Shown here piece after piece: positions 20,376-28,831 of a DNA stretch of 32,500 bases. The first letter of the stretch is position 1; each line of letters starts with the position of its first letter. The DNA comes from Prorocentrum cordatum. Its lineage: Eukaryota > Sar > Dinophyceae > Prorocentrales > Prorocentraceae. Under the pieces are notes generated by a model. That model searched no databases. It saw nothing but the letters and a program-made list of their open reading frames with translations, and was not told where the DNA came from. The position numbers and the translations under genes were made by a program. The stretch is from assembly GCA_963575745.1 (NCBI GenBank), contig CAUYUJ010022404.1, forward strand, positions 522,501 through 555,000, in the 5' to 3' direction.

Positions 20376-20504
20376 ATGGGGGGGGGCAGCGAGGGCCGCC
20401 GAAAAGGGGCCCGCCACAGGGCCCCCTCAAGGACGGGGCCTGCCGCGCCGCTCCCGCGCCGCACCCCCCCGCACGCGCCTGGGGGGCTCCCGGGAGCGGG
20501 CCCT

Positions 20505-20540
20505 CCCCGGGGAGGTCTGCGTGTGCCCGGCGGCGGTGGC
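20505..20540 (+). repeat. Short direct repeat outside the LINE, left copy
   Basis: This stretch, CCCCGGGG followed by a GTCTGC and TGTGCCCGGC motif, recurs at 28799-28831 in the same orientation, with about five differences over 30 bp. The left copy precedes the GGA tract and the right copy follows one. Confidence 0.6.
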
Positions 20541-20549
20541 GGTGGCAGT

Positions 20550-20712
20550 GGAGGGGGAGGAGGAGGAGGAGGAGGAGGAGGAGGAGGAGGAGGAGGGAGG
20601 AGGAGGAGGGGGAGGAGGAGGAGGAGGAGGAGGAGGAGGAGGAGGAGGAGGAGGAGGAGGAGGAGGAGGAGGAGGAGGAGGAGGCGAGGAGGAGGCGAGG
20701 AGGAGGAGGAGT
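20550..20712 (+). repeat. (GGA)n microsatellite at the LINE 3' end
   Basis: About 160 bp of GGA with few interruptions ends exactly where the LINE 3' UTR starts. On the element strand it is (TCC)n. It is either the target-site microsatellite or a 3' tail. Confidence 0.95.
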
Positions 20713-20770
20713 GACCAGAAGTGACCATGAAAGGACGAGCGTCCGCAAAACTGAACGGGTTGGGCGGGGA
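20713..20770 (-). other. LINE 3' UTR and 3' end
   Basis: About 58 nt follow the ORF2 stop before the (TCC)n tract. The last part contains GGTCACTTCT followed by GGTCACTCCT, a 10-bp tandem pair. No poly(A) or polyadenylation-like tail is present. Confidence 0.5.
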
Positions 20771-23700
20771 CTAATCCGACGATGAGTCCCCGCCATCACG
20801 GTGAGGGATCCAGGTGGGTCGGCGGGGCGCTCCACCCACTCCTCCCTCACAGAAGGGCTGCTGCATTCTACCCTCCTCCCGAGCCTCCCTCGCACGCTGG
20901 ACCGCGTCCGAAGCTTCACGCTGCACTCTGGCCAGCTGCACAGCCTTCGGGGGTCCCCTGTGCGAGGGAAAAATGCCTCGACGGATCCTGTCAAGGTTCT
21001 GGGCTCCTTTGGGGGAGGGCTCCTGGCAGGGTCGTGCGAGCCACCTACCATCCACTGTGGCGGTAAGCCCACAGCAAACACAAAAATGCAAGGAAAACTC
21101 AGGCCAGTAGAAGATTTTGTGGGACGAGTGGGCCGAGGTGGCCCCTATCAAAATCTCACCAGTCCCCAAGACAAATTGGCTCCACTCCGACTTCTGGCCT
21201 CGGACCTCAGGGGCCAGACCTGGACAAGACTGGGCACAAAACTTGAGGAGCTGGGTGGAGGCAACAATCTGACTGCAAACCCTGCATCGCCACCTGCTCC
21301 CGACCTGCTCACAATCATGAGAGGTGTCCCTCAGGGCTGCAGCCTTCCTGGAGGGGGGGGGCACCCGCACTTTGGCGAGCCTAGTGGCCTGCCAGGGGTC
21401 AACCTGGAGTGAGCACAGCAAAGCACGTCGGGCCCTGCGTCTGACAAGGTGGGCGATGCAATCATAGATGTCGGTACTGGGGGCAGGCTGGCGAGTAAAC
21501 AGGAGCGAGGCCTCATCCGCCGCTTTACCCGCAAGGTCATCAGCGCACATGTTGCCAGCCGTGAGGAACACTTGCCTGGCACTGAGAGCCTTGCCTGTGT
21601 CCTCAAGATGGGCAGCCGTCCACGCGACCTGTACTTCAGCCACCCCCCGATTACGCAACGCCACCGCCACCCTGAACCACAAGTCCTGATTCGGGCCTAA
21701 CTTGCCGTGGGCACGACCCGCTCTCCAACCATCCAGGACAGGCTGGCAATCAGTGACATAAATGATGGGTCCCGTGGTTTCTTCCAGAGCGATGGCGAGC
21801 GCAGCTATCTCCGCGCGCGACACAGTCTGTCGCGGCCCCAGGAGGGGGGACGAGACTCCCGAGACGGGCTCCCAGGAGCCATCATCAGCTCGACGAATGA
21901 GGGCAACTCCAGAGCCACAGCGCCTGCGTCTCGGGTCACTGCTGTGTTTCCCCCCTGACCCATCCCCAAAAATGTGGGGAGGGTCCTGGCCAGGGGCTAC
22001 ACAAAACTCACAGAGGCGAGAGGAGCCGTAGTACGTAAGAGGAGGGGCCTCAAGAGGGTCAAGGAAGACGGGGCAGGTGAGGTCTCTCGACGGAACTCCT
22101 CTCAGCCATAAAGAAGGGTCAGCTTCCCATTGCGCCGTGGCTTGGGAAACCAGTGACTGCGTGCTGCTAAAATCTTGGTGATCTACATTACACACGCATT
22201 GCCATATTCTGTGAAACAAGGTCTCAGGGGCCACCTTGCACCTTGGACAGGTTACATCAACCGTGTAGCCACTGTCGGCTTGGCGCTGACGTGGCCATTG
22301 GCCCCCAGAGGCCACGCACAAGGTGAGGCCCCACAGATCCGACTGACCCCGAGACTCGAAGCGGCGGAGTTCCTGCTGCAGTGGGAGGAGATCGGCTCCA
22401 TCTTTCAAACTGTCGCCTGCCTCGTGCCCTGCAGCACCTTGCCACAACTTAGCCTTCATGTCGGAAACGAACTCATGCAACAAGTCTGCATGGTCAGAAA
22501 TCGGGAGTAAATCATAGTCTGGGTCGCCCATTCGTGGGAACCTCCACGCATGCTCCGCATGATCAGGTCGTTCCCACAGGTCAGGTTCCCTGGGCTCCCA
22601 TCCTGCTTCAAGAAGGGTGGCCTGGACTGCAGCTATGGGCCCCCGAATGCCTCTCCACCTTTTGGCACCAAGCGAATCGAGCTGCGACCGAACGATACCC
22701 CACGACCGTCGAATACGAGGCTGGAGGGCGGGGAAGCGCTTCCACAGCTGCAGCCAGGCGTCCACCAATTGGCGGCGCAGTTCCAGGGCGGGATCTCCAT
22801 CCCCCAGCACAGTCTGCAGAACAGTTGTTAAACATTTGCCCTTACCCATTCCCGAGACCGTGCGAGCAGCTTGTCGCCTAAGAAGCAGGACCTGACTCGG
22901 TGGCATACCGTAAACTTGATGGCCAAAGCTGGCCTGTGGTAAGGCTCCCGTGCGCCAAGCGCCCTGGGTGACTTTCCTCAAACCAGCCAGCCTGCGCATC
23001 TTCACAATCCTAGAAAAACGCCCGCTGGCTTTAGCCATTCTCTGGCGTGCCTTCTTCCGTGTCCGAAATCGACCTGCCGCAGTGTCTACACCTAAATCAA
23101 CTCCAACAGAAGCAAACCTAGCGGGCATCCCTCGGGCTCTGAAAATTCTGGCAATGTGTTTCCCTAGCTCAGGAGAGGACGCCAAGACAACCGTTTTGTC
23201 CGAGACCGTGAGCCTCTTGAGTCTGAATCCCCCCGAGAAAGCTTCAGCAAAACCTTCCATCTCCGAAACGACAGTGGCCTGGGTGCCCTCGGATCTTGCC
23301 ACGGTGTCATCGACAAAGGTCCATAACGAGGCCTGAGGGGCTCTAGCGTGCGCGGCCTCCAGCACAGAATGCAAGAACACTTTTCCAAGGCAGACTCCAT
23401 GCGACGATCCAGCCACAATCGAGCGGCCTGGGCAGAACGGCTCGCTGATGACCGAGCCCTCCTTGAGGATGCGCGGCGCCATGAAGAGGAGGATCTCCAT
23501 GAGCAGCACCGTGGGAGGGAAGTTGAGCCCCCGCGCCGCAACCACCAGGAGGGTGAAGGAGATGGAGTCGTAAAATTTGGCAATGTCCAGCAGAACCGTC
23601 GCCGTTGCCTTGCCTGTGGTAGCCGAGGCCTCATCCATGAGGCTTCTCGTCATCGCAGCTCTCAGGGCGCTGCTGCCTCTGATGGCCGTGTCCCAGAAGG

Positions 23701-26476
23701 CAGAAAGTCCATCTGACCAACTGGAGGTGACCGAACTGCGCGCCTGGCTCCACGTCTTGCAGCATTGCGGCAACATGCCCAGAACTCTCGTGCCTCCAGC
23801 TGGCTTCGGAATAACCGCACAAATAGTAGCTAACCACGCTGTCGGCCAAGTTTGCAGTAGCTCCGCTTGATTGAGGATACACGTGAGCTCCGTCAGTCCA
23901 GCTTGAGGCATGCGTTGAAGGTCACCTGGGCCCAAACCATCAACTCCTCTAGCTTTGTTTGGCGATTGTCGTCTAAGTATCGATTCAATCTGACCTTCAT
24001 TCAGTGGTGGCAAGGGGTCATCACGAGCATCCCTGGCCAATCCTTCCAAAGTCCATAGCAAGTGCTCCCTGCTGTCATTATCCTCCTGCCACACTGCCTG
24101 CCAAAAGTCCTTCTTGGTGCGAATGAGTACGCAAGGGTCAGCAGTGTCCACTCCATCTCTGATGATCTCACGAGGAAGTGGGTCAGGGGGAGGAGCACGA
24201 ACGTGACGATGAATAGCACCTGGCCTCTTGGCCCACATCTGCTTCGCCCAGTCCATGAAGGCTTGGCGAGACTTGACTAATGAGCGCCCCTGGGCGCGGT
24301 CGACCCACGTGTTGGTGTGCACCTGGAGCTGCTCCAACTCAGTCTGGCAGAGGTGCGGCACCTGCAGGGCAACATCCTTCCACTCTTGCACTGTGGTGGT
24401 CAGGGCCTTTTTCCCGAAGAATTCCTGCTGCTTGGCGTCAGTCAGGCCCTGGACCATGGACCGAAAGCCCGCGAGGCACTTCTCCGCCTCTGGAGGGTCC
24501 CTGCCTGAGCGTGTCAAGGCCACGCCTCGAGCAAGCAGTGTGGAGGCGATCCCCCACCATTCTGCTACAGGGTCGCACATGTGAGGTCGACCTGGGGCAG
24601 GGCGCATCTTCCTCCATGAGATTGAATACCCTTGCCCTCTGCCGAAGAACACAACGGGGTCCTCCACATCGCTGACCGCAACAATAGACCGCTCCAAAGT
24701 AGTAACCCATCGTCCATATCGATTATCCAAGGTAGAGCGTTGAGTTGGCCTCCAGGTCGACAGGGGGCCTGTCGACAACTGTGCTGCCGCTGTACGTGGT
24801 CTGAAGGTATCCTGCTCCAATTCACCATAGATCTTGAGCCATTCTTCCTGCTCCAACTTGAACGCGACCTTGGGGCCTTCTGGCTGTGGCTCCTGAGATG
24901 GCAGGTCATCGAAGGCCTCGCGTAGCTCTTCGGGGAGTTCCTGTCTGCGTGCATCTGCCACCTGCTTGCGCTTCTGGGATCGCTTGCTGTCAGGGTTTGG
25001 CTCTTGCTGAGGGCGGCTGGCCCTGGGTAGTGGTTCTGGAAGCTCCAACGACCTATGCCACCAAGTACGCTTGGCGTCCAGCACATCAATGGCAATAGCG
25101 CAATGGGTCTTCCAAGGGACAGCTAAAACCTGCCTGAGCCTGATGCGGTCAGAAGTAAGCTGCTTAGAGACAATGGCATAATCATACATGCGTCCCTGGC
25201 CCTTGTCGCACGTGAACTTGCAGTTCGGCAGTGCTAGCCGACCTCTGAGTCTGTCAACCCATCCACTATCCAAAAGGGTCTGCGGTTCGTTGTTCCAGTC
25301 CGCCACAATCACCCAAGGATCTGCCAGAGCTTTGGTAAAAGCGCCCAATGCCACCAACACCTCATTGTTGTACTGAGCAACCCCCAATGACGGTAACAAG
25401 TACGCTGCAATGTAGACGAGGTTGCCGGATTTGAGGTGCAGCGTGGTGGCCGAGAAGCCTTTAAAGGGATCCATGCGCGAGTCAGCAATCGCCTGGTCCC
25501 TCAATCGATCAAACTGCGTAGCTGCCAAGTGACAGCGCGTGAGGAGCCACTCCCCTGCCGAGGTGCCAGAGTCCGACCTCCCAGAAGCAAAGCCTGCCTT
25601 GAAAGAGAGCCTCCACCCGTCCTTCCTGAGCTCCTCCGTCCAGTGGGCGCACTTGGTGTCGGGGACATGCGTCTCGACCAGCCCCACGATGGCGTAGGTG
25701 TGTTTGTGAGTGTTCACAAAGCTGCGAACCTTGGCGCCCCATTCGGTGATGTTCGCGAAGAGCATTGTCACATGCTCGTCGGACGTACGGTGCTGCAAAA
25801 CTGCTGGCTCTTCGTGTGTGGGCGCGCTGTCACCAGTGTGGGTCTGTCTGCCACGTTGCTGCGTTCCTGACTCCACATTACAGTCCCAAGGACGAGCGGC
25901 ATCCAGCATAGGCAGACTCGACGAGGAGTTCCCCGAGACACCCAAGATCGCGGCCTCAGGGCCAACAAGATAAGCCTCCCGAGACGGGGTGGGGCTGGAG
26001 TCTATGGCGTCAGGCCTGCATCCTATGTTAGACTCCACAGTACAGAGCTCCCCCTCGTTCCCGAACTGGTCGTCGAGGTTGGCGAAGGGGTCAGCATCTG
26101 GATCGTCCAAGTCAGCACACCGAGCTCGAGCTCCGTCCAAAGGCAGAGGAGCGAACCGATGACCGTCAGGAGCCTCAGGAGGCTGATGTTGCATGGCATG
26201 TGGAATCGTACTTTGATTGGCCTGTCCCAGACTGGTCTCCGCATCCGCCAACATCACCAGGTGAGCAATGCAAGCATCAACGTCTGCCTGATCATTCTCT
26301 GAGTCGGGCTGTCTGGGGCGAGGAAGCCGTACCGTAGGGAAATCCGCGCCCAAAAGCCTCCTGAACATGGCTCTCAGCTCATCCAAGCGCTCCCAGTGGC
26401 GGCGCTGCAGCTGTGCACGTCTCTCAATGGGCGCCGTACGAAGCCGATCAAGGAAGGCCGCTCGCCTGGGCTCAGA
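20771..26476 (-). CDS. LINE ORF2: APE endonuclease, reverse transcriptase and RNase H polyprotein
   Basis: This polyprotein nicks target DNA, reverse-transcribes the element RNA and degrades RNA in the hybrid. The frame directly follows the ORF1 TAG and is open for 1901 codons; its first ATG is at 26368, 108 nt after the stop. Residues are numbered from the codon after TAG. The APE-type endonuclease spans about 236-465: N242, E268, D393 and N395 (ADWNNEP), D432 (YDYAIVS), H458. The reverse transcriptase spans about 830-1160: NKARGVDG at 840, D964 in LLDIAKFYDSI, FVDD at 1054-1057 (23306-23317). The usual RQGxP of motif B is replaced by GSSHG (1023-1027). A CX2CX8HX4C motif covers C1410, C1413, H1422 and C1427. 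RNase H spans about 1500-1655, with D1505, E1556, D1576 and D1646 or D1647. Two Cys clusters follow (1731-1751; 1799-1817). All catalytic residues are present. Confidence 0.92.
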   Translation of the reverse strand, partial: SEPRRAAFLDRLRTAPIERRAQLQRRHWERLDELRAMFRRLLGADFPTVRLPRPRQPDSENDQADVDACIAHLVMLADAETSLGQANQSTIPHAMQHQPPEAPDGHRFAPLPLDGARARCADLDDPDADPFANLDDQFGNEGELCTVESNIGCRPDAIDSSPTPSREAYLVGPEAAILGVSGNSSSSLPMLDAARPWDCNVESGTQQRGRQTHTGDSAPTHEEPAVLQHRTSDEHVTMLFANITEWGAKVRSFVNTHKHTYAIVGLVETHVPDTKCAHWTEELRKDGWRLSFKAGFASGRSDSGTSAGEWLLTRCHLAATQFDRLRDQAIADSRMDPFKGFSATTLHLKSGNLVYIAAYLLPSLGVAQYNNEVLVALGAFTKALADPWVIVADWNNEPQTLLDSGWVDRLRGRLALPNCKFTCDKGQGRMYDYAIVSKQLTSDRIRLRQVLAVPWKTHCAIAIDVLDAKRTWWHRSLELPEPLPRASRPQQEPNPDSKRSQKRKQVADARRQELPEELREAFDDLPSQEPQPEGPKVAFKLEQEEWLKIYGELEQDTFRPRTAAAQLSTGPLSTWRPTQRSTLDNRYGRWVTTLERSIVAVSDVEDPVVFFGRGQGYSISWRKMRPAPGRPHMCDPVAEWWGIASTLLARGVALTRSGRDPPEAEKCLAGFRSMVQGLTDAKQQEFFGKKALTTTVQEWKDVALQVPHLCQTELEQLQVHTNTWVDRAQGRSLVKSRQAFMDWAKQMWAKRPGAIHRHVRAPPPDPLPREIIRDGVDTADPCVLIRTKKDFWQAVWQEDNDSREHLLWTLEGLARDARDDPLPPLNEGQIESILRRQSPNKARGVDGLGPGDLQRMPQAGLTELTCILNQAELLQTWPTAWLATICAVIPKPAGGTRVLGMLPQCCKTWSQARSSVTSSWSDGLSAFWDTAIRGSSALRAAMTRSLMDEASATTGKATATVLLDIAKFYDSISFTLLVVAARGLNFPPTVLLMEILLFMAPRILKEGSVISEPFCPGRSIVAGSSHGVCLGKVFLHSVLEAAHARAPQASLWTFVDDTVARSEGTQATVVSEMEGFAEAFSGGFRLKRLTVSDKTVVLASSPELGKHIARIFRARGMPARFASVGVDLGVDTAAGRFRTRKKARQRMAKASGRFSRIVKMRRLAGLRKVTQGAWRTGALPQASFGHQVYGMPPSQVLLLRRQAARTVSGMGKGKCLTTVLQTVLGDGDPALELRRQLVDAWLQLWKRFPALQPRIRRSWGIVRSQLDSLGAKRWRGIRGPIAAVQATLLEAGWEPREPDLWERPDHAEHAWRFPRMGDPDYDLLPISDHADLLHEFVSDMKAKLWQGAAGHEAGDSLKDGADLLPLQQELRRFESRGQSDLWGLTLCVASGGQWPRQRQADSGYTVDVTCPRCKVAPETLFHRIWQCVCNVDHQDFSSTQSLVSQATAQWEADPSLWLRGVPSRDLTCPVFLDPLEAPPLTYYGSSRLCEFCVAPGQDPPHIFGDGSGGKHSSDPRRRRCGSGVALIRRADDGSWEPVSGVSSPLLGPRQTVSRAEIAALAIALEETTGPIIYVTDCQPVLDGWRAGRAHGKLGPNQDLWFRVAVALRNRGVAEVQVAWTAAHLEDTGKALSARQVFLTAGNMCADDLAGKAADEASLLFTRQPAPSTDIYDCIAHLVRRRARRALLCSLQVDPWQATRLAKVRVPPPSRKAAALRDTSHDCEQVGSRWRCRVCSQIVASTQLLKFCAQSCPGLAPEVRGQKSEWSQFVLGTGEILIGATSAHSSHKIFYWPEFSLHFCVCCGLTATVDGRWLARPCQEPSPKGAQNLDRIRRGIFPSHRGPPKAVQLARVQREASDAVQRAREAREEGRMQQPFCEGGVGGAPRRPTWIPHRDGGDSSSD

Positions 26477-26479
26477 CTA
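26477..26479 (-). other. Single in-frame TAG separating ORF1 and ORF2
   Basis: ORF1 and ORF2 share one reading frame and only this TAG lies between them. The 30 codons after the stop remain open and have a charged, helical composition like the flanking protein (they begin SEPRRAAFLDRLR). The local context is TGG GGG TAG TCT GAG. Two explanations fit: a nonsense mutation in a single long ORF, or a programmed readthrough or re-initiation site. No known strong readthrough motif such as CARYYA follows the stop. Confidence 0.85.
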
Positions 26480-28591
26480 CCCCCATGCCAACTCACATAA
26501 TTCTTCCATGACAGATTGCAAGGTGCGGCCTGGAAACCAGGCCTGCAACAAACGGCGCAAGGGCTCGTTCCCCTGTCGCTCAAGGATCGCGTGCAGAAGC
26601 GCCTCGCACCAAAGCCGCCAGTCACCACTTCCTGCGTTTAGCCCAAGATGTATGTCAAACCAAGCCGCTGCCCATTCTCTGAGGTCAGCTCGCATATCAG
26701 CATAGTCCTGCACTGCCATCGCTCTGGTCTCGTCAGCAGGCGGCAGGCCCATGGCCTGTGGTGACTCGGCTGCCGTCTCGACATCACCAATGTTGCCAGC
26801 CTCCCAAGGTAGGCGAGTCCAGCAAACTCCTGAGCCCCCACCCACACGCGCTGAGACCCCCGCCTCCTGTGGAGAGGGTGCCCTGGCGGGTGGAAAGCCC
26901 AGGTGCGACTGTGAACCTGCACTGCTCTTGGCAGCCCAGGATTTGCGTTCTGACGCCTGAAACCTTCCAACAGCCTGAGTAACTGACCGTGTGGAAGGCG
27001 ATGCCTCAGGAAGGACGTGGCTCCTGTGAGTACCCGTAGCACCTGTGGCGCCAGACGGGCTCGCCCCCGTCGCAGTTGTACTGAGCGCTGTCCCAGACGG
27101 CAAACACGGTGTACACGTCGAAGGGGTCCCCGTCACCTCGTCAGAAAGCGAAAGTGGGGCCCAATGCATCATAGCTCGAACCTTCTGAATAGTTTCCATC
27201 GCTTCGTAGTAGAACTTGTCAGTCCACATAGCTCGACCAGAGGGAGCACATGCGTGAGCAAGAACATGAAATGCGCATCCAAAGGGAATGTCCGTGCCTG
27301 GGTAGCATTGGAATGGCGGTGTGCGCGAGATGAGCTTGTGCACACCAGCTGACACAGATGTCCCTGAATCAGGTAGCTGCTGGGCTCTCGTGGTTGGGGC
27401 CCCCCCTGCGCTCGAACTTGGCCAATCTCTCGCGAACAGAGGCAAACTGTGCCTGCTGCTCTGGTCGGGAGACTTGTCCCTCTGAGCCTTGGCCAAGGGG
27501 CTCCGACGTGGTCTCTGCGCCATCACCACCAGCACTGGCTGCCTCTGGCTGGGAACCCTCTGCGCCTCCTGGCTTGGGCTGGGGTTCCTTATCTTCACCT
27601 GCACCCGCCGACGTTTGGCCAGTAGCCGCATCTTCTGCGATTCATGCTCCTGGACCACGCGCTTGGCCTCGTCCAGCGCTGAGGAGAAAAGATCCCTGGC
27701 CTTCGTGGAAAGGAGCTCCCGCAACTGTGTGGTACGTTCTTCAATCCGTTGGCGATCCTCCTCGTCCAGTTCCAATCCTTCAGGCATGTCCGAGAGGAGG
27801 CCCAGATCGAAGTCCAGGGTGCCCACCTTGCCAGAAACGAGGTCCTCCAGCTTGATCCGCGCAGGAACAGGTCCAGGTTCAGGTGTGGCAGCTTTGCCCG
27901 TGGCCGCGAGCTTGCGGGCGAGCTCCGCGTGCTGGGTGTCCATGATCTCCAACTCTGCACGAAGGCCCATGATGTAGTTCTCGTGCTCCAGCAGCTGGGC
28001 CTGCCACTTGTCGTGCTTATCCAGTTCCCGAGAGAGCCGTTGAAGGAGCTTGTCACATTCACGTCGCGATTCTGCCAGTCGCTGCTCCATGGTCTTCTCG
28101 ATGACTGGGGGGGCAGGCTTTGCCAGGATGTTGATGCGCGCCTGAACCCGCGTGGCCAAGTTCTTGTCACCCGTTTTGTTGGCGATGGCCAGCAGAGAAC
28201 CCAACTCAGCAGCATCCAGACCATCAAGGTTCGTCCAAGCCAGTGCTGGCGTGGAGGAGTTCGGCCCTGGCTGGAGGCCGGCGGCCAGCGGCAGACGGTG
28301 CTCTGAGCTCTGACGGCTGTCATTCCACGAATTGTCTGATCCTGACCACGACCTGCCTGCCCGAGACGGCCAGTGCTGCGGCTGGGTCCATCCTGGCTCT
28401 GGTGTGCGATATGAGAAACAATGTTTGCACCACTGCCATCTTTCCTCGTTGCGTGCACATCCGCAGTGGCCACATCGCCACGCGGGCCCTGAGACAGGGG
28501 GCCTGTGTAGCTTGCGTCGCACATCAGTGGCTTTCTTATTCGTCGACCCGTCCGCTCGCCACGGGGCTGAGAGCAAATCATCCGTTCCCAT
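26477..28591 (-). CDS. LINE ORF1: zinc-finger, coiled-coil protein (704 aa)
   Basis: This is the first ORF of the retrotransposon, probably the RNA-binding or RNP protein; the role is inferred from position and domains. The start is the ATG at 28591, the first AUG after the spliced leader. The frame is open further upstream, but that part reads through the SL and the GGA tract and is not ATG-led at its far end. Residues 38-58 form a RanBP2-like zinc finger: W38, C40, C43, C55, C58, with 2, 11 and 2 residues between the cysteines. Residues about 166-236 and 266-331 are rich in E, K, R, L and Q, and look like long coiled-coil helices. Residues 335-420 are basic and rich in S and P. The stop is TAG at 26479-26477, and the same frame continues into ORF2. 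No further family is recognised. Confidence 0.8.
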   Translation of the reverse strand: MGTDDLLSAPWRADGSTNKKATDVRRKLHRPPVSGPAWRCGHCGCARNEERWQWCKHCFSYRTPEPGWTQPQHWPSRAGRSWSGSDNSWNDSRQSSEHRLPLAAGLQPGPNSSTPALAWTNLDGLDAAELGSLLAIANKTGDKNLATRVQARINILAKPAPPVIEKTMEQRLAESRRECDKLLQRLSRELDKHDKWQAQLLEHENYIMGLRAELEIMDTQHAELARKLAATGKAATPEPGPVPARIKLEDLVSGKVGTLDFDLGLLSDMPEGLELDEEDRQRIEERTTQLRELLSTKARDLFSSALDEAKRVVQEHESQKMRLLAKRRRVQVKIRNPSPSQEAQRVPSQRQPVLVVMAQRPRRSPLAKAQRDKSPDQSSRHSLPLFARDWPSSSAGGAPTTRAQQLPDSGTSVSAGVHKLISRTPPFQCYPGTDIPFGCAFHVLAHACAPSGRAMWTDKFYYEAMETIQKVRAMMHWAPLSLSDEVTGTPSTCTPCLPSGTALSTTATGASPSGATGATGTHRSHVLPEASPSTRSVTQAVGRFQASERKSWAAKSSAGSQSHLGFPPARAPSPQEAGVSARVGGGSGVCWTRLPWEAGNIGDVETAAESPQAMGLPPADETRAMAVQDYADMRADLREWAAAWFDIHLGLNAGSGDWRLWCEALLHAILERQGNEPLRRLLQAWFPGRTLQSVMEELCELAWG

Positions 28592-28734
28592 CGGCGTGCC
28601 GTGGCAGGCAAGAATAAAAAGGTACGTTAGTATGCCTGGCAAGCCAGGAGAGCAGTTGGGGCCGCGTGCACCTGAGAGGTGCCCCCTTGCCAGAATGCTC
28701 ACGTCCGCTGCTGACGCTCGGGCCACGCTACGGA
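28592..28734 (-). other. 5' leader of the LINE RNA, free of AUG
   Basis: There is no ATG on the minus strand between the spliced leader and position 28591, so the first AUG of an SL-headed transcript is the ORF1 start. Directly after the SL the sequence begins TCCGTAGC, repeating the first eight bases of the SL, then GTGGCC. This may be the stump of an older SL copy or chance. Confidence 0.7.
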
Positions 28735-28756
28735 CTTGAGCCAAAATGGCTACGGA
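28735..28756 (-). other. Exact dinoflagellate spliced leader (DinoSL) embedded in the genome
   Basis: On the minus strand the 22 nt read T, then CCGTAGCCATTTTGGC, then TCAAG, matching the DinoSL consensus (first base D) with no mismatch. DinoSL is added by trans-splicing to nuclear mRNAs, so a genomic copy joined to an ORF marks a retroposed, trans-spliced RNA. It lies 143 nt upstream of the first AUG of ORF1 and is preceded by a (TCC)n tract. It is not an SL RNA gene: the sequence after the leader continues into the LINE leader, with no GT donor and Sm-site layout seen. Confidence 0.93.
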
Positions 28757-28797
28757 GGAGGAGGAGGAGGAGAAAAAGGAGGAGGAGGAGGAGGAGG
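28757..28797 (+). repeat. (GGA)n microsatellite at the LINE 5' end
   Basis: GGA repeats, interrupted by GAAAAA, begin directly after the SL copy. On the element strand this is a pyrimidine tract just upstream of CCGTAG, which resembles a 3' splice acceptor. Confidence 0.95.
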
Positions 28798-28798
28798 T

Positions 28799-28831
28799 CC
28801 CCGGGGTGTCTGCATGTGCCCGGCAGTGGTG
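28799..28831 (+). repeat. Short direct repeat outside the LINE, right copy
   Basis: This is the partner of 20505-20540. It lies just outside the (GGA)n at the 5' end of the LINE. The rest of 28832-29145 shows no recognisable gene or repeat. Confidence 0.6.

Larger units (their letters stand above)
20713..28756 (-). mobile_element. Near-intact non-LTR (LINE-type) retrotransposon carrying a DinoSL at its 5' end
   Basis: This element runs from an exact spliced-leader sequence (28735-28756) through a 143-nt AUG-free leader, ORF1 (28591-26477), one in-frame TAG, ORF2 (26476-20771) and a 3' UTR of about 58 nt that ends in a (TCC)n tract. No LTRs are visible. The endonuclease, reverse transcriptase and RNase H order is that of RNase H-bearing LINE groups (I, Tad, R1, LOA, Ingi); the exact clade cannot be set by eye. 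The only lesion seen is the TAG between the ORFs. Both ends abut the same GGA/TCC microsatellite on the same strand. The 5' boundary is inferred from the SL, and the 3' boundary from the start of the microsatellite. No poly(A) tail is seen. Confidence 0.85.

Noticed and set aside
24833-24845. CTTGAGCCATT, resembling the complement of the SL
   Set aside because: Only nine to ten bases match, and it lies inside the ORF2 coding sequence.
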